Source: PALSA-505 sp036495485 (GTDB taxonomy: Bacteria; Actinomycetota; Actinomycetes; Streptosporangiales; Streptosporangiaceae). Taken from it: a stretch of DNA of 64,000 nt. Location of the stretch: positions 1 through 64,000 of the forward strand of contig DASXMU010000282.1 in NCBI GenBank assembly GCA_036495485.1. Reading direction: 5' to 3'. Below the pieces are notes generated by a model. That model saw only the letters and a list, made by a program, of their open reading frames with translations, had not been told where the DNA came from and ran no database searches. The translations under genes and the position numbers were made by a program. The number at the start of each line of letters is the position of its first letter. Position 1 is the stretch's first letter. Of this stretch, positions 49,376-58,040 are shown piece by piece.

Positions 49376-49720
49376 CGGCGATGGCCCTGCGCAAGCGGTG
49401 GATGTGAGTCAGCAGCGACGGTACCGGTATGACCTAAACCACGTTCCCAGGTGGATACCGGACAGCCCAGATGCGGGTCCGAAAGTGCAATGCGGGAAGG
49501 GCGTGAAGGGCGCCGGGAGGGCATCAGCACCGGCTCGAACGCGTCCGCAAAGCTGGCTGCCGGGCGGCCGAGATGATGCTGTGATGGTGCCGAGGTGATT
49601 GGCGCTGGCCTTTTACCCCACCCAAATATGGTCTCTGACCTGCACTTTCATTTCAGCCGATGCTTTATCGACTGCGCTGCTCGTGGTATCCTAAGTTTCA
49701 GCGGAAGGGGTACTTGCCAC
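49376..49720. other. Divergent promoter region between the thioredoxin-like gene and carD
   Basis: No gene is seen. A TATCCT at 49687-49692 could be the -10 of carD, with an AT-rich stretch (CTTTATCGAC) at about 49662 upstream. The first 200 bp carry nothing I recognise. Confidence 0.4.
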
Positions 49721-50203
49721 ATGTCTTTCAAGGTCGGCGACACGGTTGTCTACCCCCATCATGGGGCTGCTCGCATCGAAGCTGTCGAGAGCCGCTCGAT
49801 GAAGGGTGAGGAAAAAACCTACCTGGTGCTCAAGGTCGACAAGGGCGACCTAACGGTACGTGTGCCGGCGGACAACGCTGAGCTGGTCGGGGTCAGGGAC
49901 GTGGTCGGGCAGGAAGGCCTGGAGAGGGTCTTCGAAGTGCTCCGGGCTCCGCACACCGAGGAGCCCACCAACTGGTCGCGCAGGTACAAGGCAAATCTCG
50001 AAAAGCTCGCCTCCGGTGACGTGAACAAGGTGGCCGAGGTCGTCAGAGACCTCTGGCGCAGGGACAGGGAGCGTGGCCTGTCGGCTGGTGAGAAGCGCAT
50101 GCTCGCCAAGGCACGGCAGATTCTGGTCAGCGAACTGGCGCTCGCCGAGAAGACCAACGAGGACAAGGCCGAAGCCCTGCTCGACGAAGTCCTGGGCTGC
50201 TAA
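49721..50203 (+). CDS. carD: CarD-family RNA polymerase regulator
   Basis: 160 residues. MSFKVGDTVVYPHHGAARIEAVESR is the CarD RNA-polymerase interaction domain (about 1-60); the remainder is the helical DNA-contact domain with RKANLEKLASGD-type helices and the conserved W in TNWSRRY. CarD stabilises open promoter complexes and is essential in mycobacteria. The ATG has GGAAGGGG upstream. It is followed by a run of hairpins rather than by ispD. Confidence 0.95.
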   Translation: MSFKVGDTVVYPHHGAARIEAVESRSMKGEEKTYLVLKVDKGDLTVRVPADNAELVGVRDVVGQEGLERVFEVLRAPHTEEPTNWSRRYKANLEKLASGDVNKVAEVVRDLWRRDRERGLSAGEKRMLAKARQILVSELALAEKTNEDKAEALLDEVLGC

Positions 50204-50327
50204 AGCGGGGGGTGGGCACCATCCTGCTCGCTGGCCTGCGGCCAGCTTCGCCGGATCCCGCTTTAGCAATGCTGGCCCGGGGGGACGACCCCCCGGAGCC
50301 CTCCGATGTGACGGCTTCGCCGTCACA
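50199..50327. terminator. Cluster of four hairpins between carD and ispF
   Basis: An 11-bp outer stem GCTAAAGCGGG (50199-50209, containing the carD stop) pairs with 50257-50267 and encloses GCTGGCC/GGCCAGC (50230-50246). Then come CCGGGGGG/CCCCCCGG (50277-50296, ACGA loop) and TGTGACGGC/GCCGTCACA (50307-50327, TTC loop). All are perfect. It may terminate carD transcription, but four stems in 130 bp is excessive for that. Confidence 0.6.
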
Positions 50328-50409
50328 GGGCTAGTGGCTGGCGTAGTTGGCTTGCTTCTCGTGGTAATGGACGGCTGTTATATCGATGTCTGGGGAGTCG
50401 ATCCTGATC

Positions 50410-50901
50410 ATGCCTAGGGTGGGCGTTGCTGTTGACGTCCACCCTTTTGGCGTGGGGCGGCCGATGAATCTTGCTGGGCTGTACTGGCCTGGTGAGATCG
50501 GCCTCAGCGGCCATTCCGATGGTGACGTGGCGGCGCATGCGGCCTGTGACGCGTTGTTCTCGGCGGCCGGGCTGGGTGATCTTGGGAAGAACGTCGGCAC
50601 CGACCGGCCGGAATGGGCCGGTGCGTCCGGGGCCGCGCTGCTGCGTGCGGCGGCCGGGATCGTGGCCAGCGCCGGGTTCACGGTGGGGAACGTCGCCATT
50701 CAGATCATCGGCAACTCACCGAGGATCGGCCCACGGCGCGAGGAAGCGCAGAAGGTGCTGTCGGAGGCGCTGAACGGCGCCCCGGTCAGCCTGTCCGCCA
50801 CCACGACGGACGGTCTCGGCCTTACCGGCCGCGGCGAGGGCGTGGCGGCCATCGCGGTCGCGCTCGTCTATGCGAGTTCTGCGACCGAGGGCGCTGGCTA
50901 G
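50410..50901 (+). CDS. ispF: 2-C-methyl-D-erythritol 2,4-cyclodiphosphate synthase
   Basis: 163 residues. The metal-binding AVDVHPFG (Asp9, His11), LSGHSDGDVAAHAACDALFSAAGLGDLG and C-terminal SATTTDGLGLTGRGEGVAA are diagnostic of IspF, step five of the MEP isoprenoid pathway. The ATG at 50410 gives the usual start. The gene that normally lies just before it, ispD, is not between carD and ispF here; the gap is only 206 bp. It overlaps the convergent membrane-protein gene by four bases. Confidence 0.94.
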   Translation: MPRVGVAVDVHPFGVGRPMNLAGLYWPGEIGLSGHSDGDVAAHAACDALFSAAGLGDLGKNVGTDRPEWAGASGAALLRAAAGIVASAGFTVGNVAIQIIGNSPRIGPRREEAQKVLSEALNGAPVSLSATTTDGLGLTGRGEGVAAIAVALVYASSATEGAG

Positions 50902-52055
50902 TCCTCGTCGGGGGGCGTGGGGCCGCTGCGCAGTCTGTTGAAGTGAGTGGTGGGCTCCACCGGCTCCGCATCAGCATCGCTGGGGTCGTCCCGTTCGGCC
51001 GGCTGGCGCGCAGGCAACTCGGGCTCAGCGACCGGCCACGCAGCCATCGGTGGACGTCGCACGGCGAACTGTTGCGTCCTGGCCGGGTAAGGATCGGCCG
51101 GGGTGGAGACCGGCTCGGGGGCTGGGGGCGGAGCCGGGGCGGCGGGCCCGGTCTCGGCGCTGACCGGTTCGGTGCTGGCGGGTTCGGTGCTGGCGGGCTC
51201 CGCGCTGGTCGGCTCCGTGTTTATGGGCTCCGCGCTGGCTGGCTCCGTGCTGGCTGGCCCCGCGATTACGGGTTCGGTCTTGGTGGTGATGGGTTCGGTT
51301 CTGGGGGCTGGTTCGGCCTTGGCGATGACCGGCACCGTCTTCGGCGGGACGGGCTCGGTTTTGGTGATGGCGGGTTCGGTTCTGGGGGCTGGTTTGGTCT
51401 TGGTGGTGAGGGGCTCGGTTTTCGGCGGGACGGGTTCGGCCCTGGCTGGTGGGCTGGGCTTGGTGGCCGTTGCCGTTGCCGTTGCGGCGCGGGCGGTCAG
51501 GGCGGCCTGGGCTCGTTCGGGACGGGTGGCGGGCTTGTCGGCCAGCAGGGCGCTCAGCGGCACCGGGGCGGCCTGACCGCCGTTATCCACCCGGCCGTTT
51601 GACGTGGGACTGGCCGCTGCCGCCGCGCGCCGGGCGGGCAGGGCCTGGCGGACCATGGCGTACAGCAGGGTAAAGCCGATCAGCAGCACCGCCCAGGGGG
51701 CGGCCGCGACGGTCGCCTCGGCAGGCCGCTTCGGCAATGCGATCGCGGTGGCATGAATGGCATCCGCGGTCGCGACCGCGCCGAGGATGACCAGGATCGC
51801 CAGCCAGGCGTAAGCGCGCAATGCGCCCCGCAGCGACAGTGCCGCGACGGCGGCGACGACAAACACCGCGTCGAAAATCCAGGGATAGAACCTGGCGTAA
51901 TGCGCGGTGACCCCGGCGGTTAGCGCCAAGTCGCGCACGCCCGTGTAGGACACCACGAACGCACCGGCCGCGATGGCGAGCACACAGATGACCGCGGCGA
52001 TGAGCGCGGCAATGCGGAAGCCACGACGGGCGGATGGAGGGAGGTAGGCACTCAT
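50898..52055 (-). CDS. DUF2637 membrane protein with Pro/Thr/Glu repeat tail
   Basis: 385 residues from the ATG at 52055; the frame is open 29 codons further upstream. Four hydrophobic segments within residues 10-135 (IAALIAAVICVLAIAAGAFVV; WIFDAVFVVAAVAALSL) fit DUF2637 (SpdB-like). Residues about 190-330 are imperfect TEP(A/V)...K repeats, then a 60-residue acidic tail. The repeated cytoplasmic tail is probably disordered and could bind partners. Function unknown. It is divergent from cysS. Confidence 0.75.
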   Translation of the reverse strand: MSAYLPPSARRGFRIAALIAAVICVLAIAAGAFVVSYTGVRDLALTAGVTAHYARFYPWIFDAVFVVAAVAALSLRGALRAYAWLAILVILGAVATADAIHATAIALPKRPAEATVAAAPWAVLLIGFTLLYAMVRQALPARRAAAAASPTSNGRVDNGGQAAPVPLSALLADKPATRPERAQAALTARAATATATATKPSPPARAEPVPPKTEPLTTKTKPAPRTEPAITKTEPVPPKTVPVIAKAEPAPRTEPITTKTEPVIAGPASTEPASAEPINTEPTSAEPASTEPASTEPVSAETGPAAPAPPPAPEPVSTPADPYPARTQQFAVRRPPMAAWPVAEPELPARQPAERDDPSDADAEPVEPTTHFNRLRSGPTPPDED

Positions 52056-52353
52056 TGCGAAGCCAAACGCGGCGACCCGGTCATTCTTCTCATGGCAGGG
52101 CAAGGCTACGCCGTCGGCCCATAGTAAGGAATACAGCGACACGCCAGGCAGCGCGGATCGCTACGCGGAATGTTACCCGGGGGGCGCCGTTCGGCCGCTG
52201 AAAGAAGTCACGACGGTACGCACGGTCAAGGCGTCGCAGTTGACCTCTGGCGGTGGGCAGAAGAAAGACCGCCTTCAGGGGAGGGCACCGATCACGGTGC
52301 GCGGGGAAGCAGCGGGCCCCGTCAGCAGGCGCAGAGGGGGCGTCTTCATCCCG

Positions 52354-52359
52354 TAGCCT
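52354..52359 (+). promoter_or_regulatory. Probable -10 box of a leaderless cysS transcript
   Basis: TAGCCT ends seven bases before the GTG at 52367, with no ribosome site, matching the pattern at gpm and the GAF kinase. Confidence 0.4.
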
Positions 52360-52366
52360 GTGCAAC

Positions 52367-53779
52367 GTGAAGCTGCGCCTGCACGACACCGCCACCCGGG
52401 CGGTTCGCGAATTCTGCCCACTAGTTCCGGGGAAGGCAGCCCTGTACCTGTGTGGTGCCACGGTGCAGGCGCTTCCGCACATCGGCCACCTCAGGTCGGG
52501 AATCAGTTTCGACATCCTGGCCCGGTGGCTGCGGGCCAGCGGATATCAGGTCACGTTCTGCCGGAACGTCACCGACATCGACGACAAGATCCTCCGGGTC
52601 GCCGAACGCGACGGCATCCCGTGGTGGGCGGTGGCCGAACGGAACCTGCGGGCATTCATCAATGCCTACGACGCGCTCGGCTGCACGCCGCCCGATGCCG
52701 AGCCCCGGGCCACCGGGCACATCCCGGAGATGATCGTGCTGATCCGGCAGCTGATCGAGCGCGGTCACGCTTACCCGGCCGAGGGGGACGTGTACTTCGA
52801 CGTCAGCTCCTATGCGCATTATGGCGAGCTGTCCGGCCAGCGGCTGGGCCAAATGCGGGCCGCCGACGATTCCAGCTCGCCGGGCAAGCGGGATCCACGT
52901 GACTTCGCGCTGTGGAAGGCGGCACTCCCTGGCCAGCCATACTGGGAGACGCCATGGGGGCCTGGCCGTCCGGGCTGGCATCTGGAGTGCTCGGCCATGG
53001 CCATCAAATATCTCGGTGACACCTTCGACATTCATGGCGGCGGCCTGGATCTGGTGTTCCCACATCACGAAAACGAGATCGCACAATCGCGCGCTGCTGG
53101 ATATGACTTCGCTCGTTACTGGATGCACAACGGGCTTCTCGGAGTGGCCGGCGAAAAAATGAGCAAGTCGCTCGGTAACTCCATGCTTGTCAGCGAGGTG
53201 CTGCACCGTGTCAGGCCGGCCGAACTTCGCTACTACCTGAACTCGGCGCATTATCGCTCGATGCTTGAATTCTCCTGGGACGCCCTGGCCGAAGCGGCAG
53301 CCACCTACCAGCGGATCGAAGGGTTCGTAACCCGCGCCGCCGGGGTCTGCGCCACCCTGGCCGAGCAGGATCAGACGCCGGCCCAGGCAGACGGGCTGCC
53401 GTCCGCCTTCGCCGACGCGCTGAACGAAGACCTGGGGGTCCCGCAGGCGCTGGCCGTCGTCCATACCGAGCTCAGGAAGGGCAACAACGCCCTGGCCGCC
53501 GGTGATCTCGCCGCCACCGCCAGATCCGCCAGCCAGGTGCGGGGCATGCTGGCCGTGCTAGGCCTGGATCCACTGTCCGGGCAGTGGAGCACCGCGAGCC
53601 GAGATGGCGACCTGCACGGCGTGGTCGACGCGCTGGTCCAGGTCGCGCTCACCCAGCGGCAGGCGGCCCGCGAGCGCAAGGATTATCAAGCGGCCGACAC
53701 CATCAGGGAAGATCTGCGGGCGGCCGGGGTGCTCATCGAGGACACCCCGCAGGGACCACGCTGGGAGCTGAAACGATGA
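52367..53779 (+). CDS. cysS: Cysteinyl-tRNA synthetase
   Basis: 470 residues, class I. Zinc ligand Cys29 lies in LYLCGATVQ, HIGH is PHIGH (37-41), the second zinc Cys is in HLECSAMAI and the HHENE stretch gives further ligands; KMSKSLGN lies at 264-271. VQ replaces the more usual VY or VT near the first Cys. The open frame continues upstream, but the GTG at 52367 fits both the family start MxLxLxDT and the leaderless promoter. It overlaps rlmB by four bases. Confidence 0.94.
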   Translation: MKLRLHDTATRAVREFCPLVPGKAALYLCGATVQALPHIGHLRSGISFDILARWLRASGYQVTFCRNVTDIDDKILRVAERDGIPWWAVAERNLRAFINAYDALGCTPPDAEPRATGHIPEMIVLIRQLIERGHAYPAEGDVYFDVSSYAHYGELSGQRLGQMRAADDSSSPGKRDPRDFALWKAALPGQPYWETPWGPGRPGWHLECSAMAIKYLGDTFDIHGGGLDLVFPHHENEIAQSRAAGYDFARYWMHNGLLGVAGEKMSKSLGNSMLVSEVLHRVRPAELRYYLNSAHYRSMLEFSWDALAEAAATYQRIEGFVTRAAGVCATLAEQDQTPAQADGLPSAFADALNEDLGVPQALAVVHTELRKGNNALAAGDLAATARSASQVRGMLAVLGLDPLSGQWSTASRDGDLHGVVDALVQVALTQRQAARERKDYQAADTIREDLRAAGVLIEDTPQGPRWELKR

Positions 53780-54798
53780 CCCCCACAGGCGACAGTGGCC
53801 GCGGCCAGCCCAGGGCCGGCCGCGGCGGAGCCACCAAAAAGGGAAAGCCCCGCCCCGGCACCGGCGGGTATGGCAAGCGCCGCCTGGAAGGCAAAGGCCC
53901 GACCCCGCCCGCGCACATGCGGCCCGGCCATCCGGCTCAGCGCCGCAGTGCGCAGCAGGCAGCCGCTGCCGCCAGGCCCGGCCAGGGCGCCAGGGCCGGC
54001 CAAGGGGCCAGGGCCACCCAGCCGGAAGGGGGCGGCAAGGCCCGGCGCACCGACGGCCCCGAGATGGTGGCAGGCCGCAACGCCGTGCTCGAAGCCCTGC
54101 GTGCGCACGTGCCAGGCTCGGCTCTGTACCTGGCCTACCGGACCGAAGGCGACGACCGGATCCGGGCAGCCGTCAAGCTCGCCGCCGACGCCGGCCTGCC
54201 GGTACTCGAGACCGGCCGCACCGAGCTGGACAGGCTCACCCAGGGTGCGGTGCACCAAGGCCTCGCACTGCGCGTGCGCCCCTATCAGTACGCCCACCCC
54301 GACGACCTGGTCGTCCTGGCTACCGACGCCGCCCAGCTCCCGCTGATCATGGCACTCGACGGCGTCACCGACCCGCGCAACCTGGGCGCCATCATCCGCT
54401 CGGTGGCAGCCTTCGGCGGGCATGGCGTGGTCATCCCGGGCCGCCGCACCGCCGGCGTGACCGCAGGCGCGTGGAAAGCTTCGGCAGGCACCCTGGCCAG
54501 AACCCCGGTCGCCCAGGCGCCCAACCTCGCCCGCACCCTGGCCAGCTATCAGCGGGCAGGCTTGTTCGCGGTCGGCCTGGCAGCCGACGGTGGCACCGAC
54601 ATCGGGGATCTCGAGATCGCGGACAGCCCGCTGGTCCTCGTCGTCGGCTCGGAGGGGAAAGGCCTGTCCCGCGTCGTGACCGAGCAGTGTGACCTGCTGG
54701 CCCGGATCCCGATCGCCGCCGGGTCACTCAACGCCAGCGTCGCCGCGGGCATCGCCCTGCACGAGGCCGCCCGCCGTCGCGGCACTCTAGCCCGCTGA
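53776..54798 (+). CDS. rlmB: 23S rRNA 2'-O-methyltransferase RlmB (TrmH family)
   Basis: 340 residues. A basic Gly/Arg/Lys-rich leader (1-95) precedes the substrate-binding domain (EMVAGRNAVLEALR) and the SPOUT methyltransferase with NLGAIIRSVAAFGG, LVVGSEGKGLSR and IPIAAGSLNASVAAGIALHEA, the SAM knot. It methylates G2251-equivalent of 23S rRNA in relatives. The ATGA overlap with cysS couples their translation. The leader is longer than in E. coli RlmB and typical of actinobacteria. Confidence 0.93.
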   Translation: MTPTGDSGRGQPRAGRGGATKKGKPRPGTGGYGKRRLEGKGPTPPAHMRPGHPAQRRSAQQAAAAARPGQGARAGQGARATQPEGGGKARRTDGPEMVAGRNAVLEALRAHVPGSALYLAYRTEGDDRIRAAVKLAADAGLPVLETGRTELDRLTQGAVHQGLALRVRPYQYAHPDDLVVLATDAAQLPLIMALDGVTDPRNLGAIIRSVAAFGGHGVVIPGRRTAGVTAGAWKASAGTLARTPVAQAPNLARTLASYQRAGLFAVGLAADGGTDIGDLEIADSPLVLVVGSEGKGLSRVVTEQCDLLARIPIAAGSLNASVAAGIALHEAARRRGTLAR

Positions 54799-54872
54799 CC
54801 AGGCCAGCCGCGTGACAGCAGACTCACGAGCCGGCCGGGTCGACTACGATGGCGGCTGCCTCTCATTCCCAC

Positions 54873-54945
54873 GCCGGTGTAGCTCAGCAGGCAGAGCAAC
54901 GGTCTTGTAAACCGTAGGTCAGGGGTTCGATTCCCCTCGCCGGCT
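54873..54945 (+). tRNA. tRNA-Thr (anticodon TGT)
   Basis: 73-base cloverleaf: acceptor GCCGGTG with CGCCGGC (one T-G pair), D arm AGCTCAGCAGGCAGAGC, anticodon stem ACGGT/ACCGT with loop CTTGTAA, T arm AGGGGTTCGATTCCCCT, discriminator T. CCA is not encoded. Confidence 0.96.
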
Positions 54946-54961
54946 CGCGATCTAGGTGCTC

Positions 54962-54986
54962 CTGGGACGTCGGCGCTAGGTCCCAG
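54962..54986 (+). terminator. Terminator of the tRNA-Thr transcript
   Basis: CTGGGAC (54962-54968) pairs with GTCCCAG (54980-54986) and is followed by TTTC, 17 bases after the tRNA. Confidence 0.65.
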
Positions 54987-55024
54987 TTTCAGCGGCGGCT
55001 ATGGCTGCTCCTCCGGAGGTCTAG

Positions 55025-57190
55025 GTGAACAGGACACGGGCCAGTGTGGGGCTCTGTGGCAGCCTGGTGGCTGGTGCGCTGCTGAGCGTGGCCGGGGCGG
55101 TGGCCGCGGTCGCCGGGCCAGGGCACGCTGCCACGCCGGTCGCGGCGGCGGCGCCCGCGCGGGTTCAGGCGGCCGGGCACCCGGTCGTCTTCGTGGGGAT
55201 CCCGGGGCTGCTGTGGAGCGACATCTCGGCTACCGCGACGCCTGCGCTCTGGCGGTTGGCCGGGGCAGGTTCGGATGGCAACCTGGTCGTGCATGCGGTC
55301 CAGGCGCTCACCTGCCCGGCCGACGGGTGGCTCACGCTCAACGCTGGTGCGCGGGCGATGGCGCCGCGGGCTGCCGCTATGCAGTGTCCTGGCCTGCCGC
55401 CTGTTGTTCCCGGCCCGGGGGGCACGGCGCGAGTGCCAGACATGCGGTCGCTGGTCGACTACAACCGGCAGTTTCACTACAACCCGAACTGGGGGCTGCT
55501 GGCCAAGGCCGCAGGGCCTGGACAGTGCGCCACCGCCATCGGTCCGGGGGCGGCGGTTGCCCTGGCGAATGGAACAGGACGCGTTAGGGACTACGTGCCG
55601 GCCAGGTCCGCCTCGGCAATTTCTTTTTCCAAATGCCCGTTGACGGTGGTGGACCTGGGCACGGTGCCAGCCGGCCACGGACGGCAGGCGGCGGTGCGCG
55701 CCGACGATGCCGCGGTGGGGCGGATCCGGGGTGAGCAGCCGCCGGGAGCGACCCTGGTGGTGGCCGCGCTGGCTGACGGGGCGGCGGCGCACCTGCATCC
55801 GGTCATCGTCGACGGGCCGGGCTTCGGTTCGGGGCTGCTCGACTCCGCGGCCACCCGGCAGCCGGGGCTGGTCACCCTCACCGACCTGACGCCGACGCTA
55901 CTGCACTGGAATGGCGTGCCGGTCCCCCCGGACGCGATCGGGTCGCAGCTGACCCGGGCGGACCGGGGCAGTCTCGGCCCGGCCGTCCGTGGCCTGATCG
56001 GGCAGGACACCGCCGCCCAGGTGTACCGGGGGACGTTCGGCTGGTTCTTCACCGCCTACGGGGTGGCGGATGTCCTGGTCATCGCCGGGATCGGGCTGCT
56101 GCTGCGCGGCGGGCAGCCCGAGCGGCGGCGCCGCAGGGCGCAGCTGTGGCGGGTGGCCGGGGTGTTCGCCTGCGCGGTCCCGGTGGGCTCGTTCCTGGCC
56201 AGTGTCGTGCCGTGGTGGCTGCTGTCCCATCCTGCCGTGTGGCTGTACGGGCTGACCGCCTGCTGGACGCTGGTGGTCGGCGGCGCGGCGCTCGCCGGGC
56301 CGTGGCGGCGGGATCCGCTGGGGCCGATCGGCGTGGTGACCGCGGTGACGGTGGCGGTCATCGCGGTGGACATCGGGACCGGATCGCGGCTGCAGCTCGG
56401 CACGCCGTTCGGGCTGTCCGTCGTGGTGGCGGGGCGGTTCTACGGGATCGGCAACAACGCCATCGTCATCTACGCGGCAGCCGGCCTGTTCTGCGCCGGG
56501 TGGGCCGGCCTGCTGATGCTGCGCCGTGGCCAGGGCTCCGTCAGGGCCGCGCTGGCGGCGGCGGCTGGGGTGGCGCTGGTCGTGGTGGCGGTGGCAGGGT
56601 GGCCGGGGTTCGGCGCCAAGGTCGGCGGCACGTTCGCGATGGTGCCCGGGTTCCTGATCATTCTCATGGGGGTGGCCGGGATCCGGATGACCACCCGCAG
56701 GGTCGCCATCGCCGTCGTCTGCGGCGCCGTGGTGGTGGTCGTGTTCGCACTCGTCAACTACCTCGCGCCGAGCACCGGGCAGTCCGACATCGGCGGGTTC
56801 TTCGGCCAGGTGCTGCACGGCGGCGCGGGCGGTACGCTGTCCCGCAAGATCGGCTCCAACGTCGGCTCGCTGACCACCAGCTACTACGCCCTGATCGTGC
56901 CGCCGGTGATCGTGGTGGCCGGGCTGACGCTGCTGCGGCCGTCCTGGTTTGCGGTCAAGACCCTGCCGCGGGCCTGGGCCGCCCGGCCGCTGCTGCGCGT
57001 CATCCTGGCCGCGATCTGGCTGGTGGCGGTGCTGTGCTGGTTCGCCGAGGACTCAGGGGTCACGGTGGTCGCCTCGGGGCTGCCGTTCACCCTGCCGCTG
57101 GCCATCTGCGCGGCGGCGGCCGCCTGCACCGGGCCCAGGGCCTCCGCCGATGCGGTCGCGGCCCACCAGGAACGCCAGGCTATCTTGTGA
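55025..57190 (+). CDS. Large membrane protein with an alkaline-phosphatase-like outer domain
   Basis: 721 residues. A signal peptide (about 8-36) is followed by an extracytoplasmic domain to residue 335 that reads as a diverged alkaline-phosphatase/sulfatase fold (VVFVGIPGLLWSDI..., ALADG, LTDLTPTLLHWNGVPVP) in which the usual metal residues cannot be assigned with confidence. About nine membrane segments follow (345-700). The GTG has GGAGG five bases upstream. The function is unknown; related genes sit near rlmB in Streptomyces-like genomes. It lies 43 bp before the acyltransferase and probably shares its mRNA. Confidence 0.7.
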   Translation: MNRTRASVGLCGSLVAGALLSVAGAVAAVAGPGHAATPVAAAAPARVQAAGHPVVFVGIPGLLWSDISATATPALWRLAGAGSDGNLVVHAVQALTCPADGWLTLNAGARAMAPRAAAMQCPGLPPVVPGPGGTARVPDMRSLVDYNRQFHYNPNWGLLAKAAGPGQCATAIGPGAAVALANGTGRVRDYVPARSASAISFSKCPLTVVDLGTVPAGHGRQAAVRADDAAVGRIRGEQPPGATLVVAALADGAAAHLHPVIVDGPGFGSGLLDSAATRQPGLVTLTDLTPTLLHWNGVPVPPDAIGSQLTRADRGSLGPAVRGLIGQDTAAQVYRGTFGWFFTAYGVADVLVIAGIGLLLRGGQPERRRRRAQLWRVAGVFACAVPVGSFLASVVPWWLLSHPAVWLYGLTACWTLVVGGAALAGPWRRDPLGPIGVVTAVTVAVIAVDIGTGSRLQLGTPFGLSVVVAGRFYGIGNNAIVIYAAAGLFCAGWAGLLMLRRGQGSVRAALAAAAGVALVVVAVAGWPGFGAKVGGTFAMVPGFLIILMGVAGIRMTTRRVAIAVVCGAVVVVVFALVNYLAPSTGQSDIGGFFGQVLHGGAGGTLSRKIGSNVGSLTTSYYALIVPPVIVVAGLTLLRPSWFAVKTLPRAWAARPLLRVILAAIWLVAVLCWFAEDSGVTVVASGLPFTLPLAICAAAAACTGPRASADAVAAHQERQAIL

Positions 57191-57233
57191 ACCAGCCGCC
57201 GATGAGCCGTCAGCCAGCCCACAGGGAGAGTGT

Positions 57234-57932
57234 GTGCAGTACCAGGTCTCGAGAGCGCTGGCCGGACCTCTGCTCAAGGCGTGGGCGCGACCGCGGGTAA
57301 CCGGCGCCGAGCACATCCCGGAGTCCGGCGGCGCCATCATCGCCTCCAACCACCTGTCGATCGTCGACTCGATCTACCTGCCGCTGATGCTGGCCCGGCC
57401 GGTGACCTTCGCCGCCAAGTCCGAGTACTTCACCGGGACCAGGCCGATCGACCGGATCGCCGGGGCATACCTGAGGGCGACCAAACAACTCGCGGTGGAC
57501 CGGACCGGGCCGCGGGCCGCCCAGGACATGCTGCAGGCGGCGCTGGGCCTGCTGCGCCGGGGCCAGCTCTTCGGCATCTACCCGGAGGGCACGAGGTCGC
57601 CGGACGGGCAGCTCTACCGGGGCAGGATCGGCGTCGGCTGGCTGGCCCTCAACTCGGGCCTGCCGGTCATCCCGGTGGCAATGAAGGGCACCGAACACGT
57701 ACTCCCGCCCGGGCACATCGTCCCGCGCCCGGCCCGTATCGAGATCATCATCGGCAAGCCGCTGACGTTCGGCTCCGAGTACCAGCAGGGGCCGGAGGCC
57801 AAGGCACGCCGCACGATCACCGACGAGGTGATGCAGGCCATCCAGGCGCTGTCCGGCCAGGAGTACGTGGCCGTGTACGCGAGCACGCGCAAGGAGGAAC
57901 TGGCGGCGGCCAACGGCAGCGCCGTGCGCTGA
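57234..57932 (+). CDS. 1-acyl-sn-glycerol-3-phosphate acyltransferase-like (PlsC) enzyme
   Basis: 232 residues. The catalytic NHLSIVDSIYLP (H-x4-D variant of HX4D) and YPEGTRSPDGQLYRGRIGVGWLAL (EGTR block) define the PlsC family. The GTG at 57234 follows AGGGAGAG and starts at MQYQVSRAL. It acylates lysophosphatidate or a related acceptor in phospholipid synthesis. The 3' end is followed by a minisatellite. Confidence 0.9.
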   Translation: MQYQVSRALAGPLLKAWARPRVTGAEHIPESGGAIIASNHLSIVDSIYLPLMLARPVTFAAKSEYFTGTRPIDRIAGAYLRATKQLAVDRTGPRAAQDMLQAALGLLRRGQLFGIYPEGTRSPDGQLYRGRIGVGWLALNSGLPVIPVAMKGTEHVLPPGHIVPRPARIEIIIGKPLTFGSEYQQGPEAKARRTITDEVMQAIQALSGQEYVAVYASTRKEELAAANGSAVR

Positions 57933-57957
57933 ACGGCGCCTCAGGTGCTGCCGCGGG

Positions 57958-58040
57958 CCTCGGGAGGCGGCCGGGTGCCTCGGGAGGCGGCCGGGTGCCT
58001 CGGGAGGCGGGCCGGGGTGCCTCAGGAGGCGGCCGGGGTG
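57958..58040. repeat. Four tandem 20-22-bp repeats overlapping the DUF62 stop codon
   Basis: CCTCGGGAGGCGGCCGGGTG occurs at 57958-57977 and 57978-57997, then 22-bp (57998-58019) and 21-bp (58020-58040) variants. The stop codon of the minus-strand gene lies in the last unit, so the array copies the gene end outward, as at 34846-34930. Confidence 0.9.
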
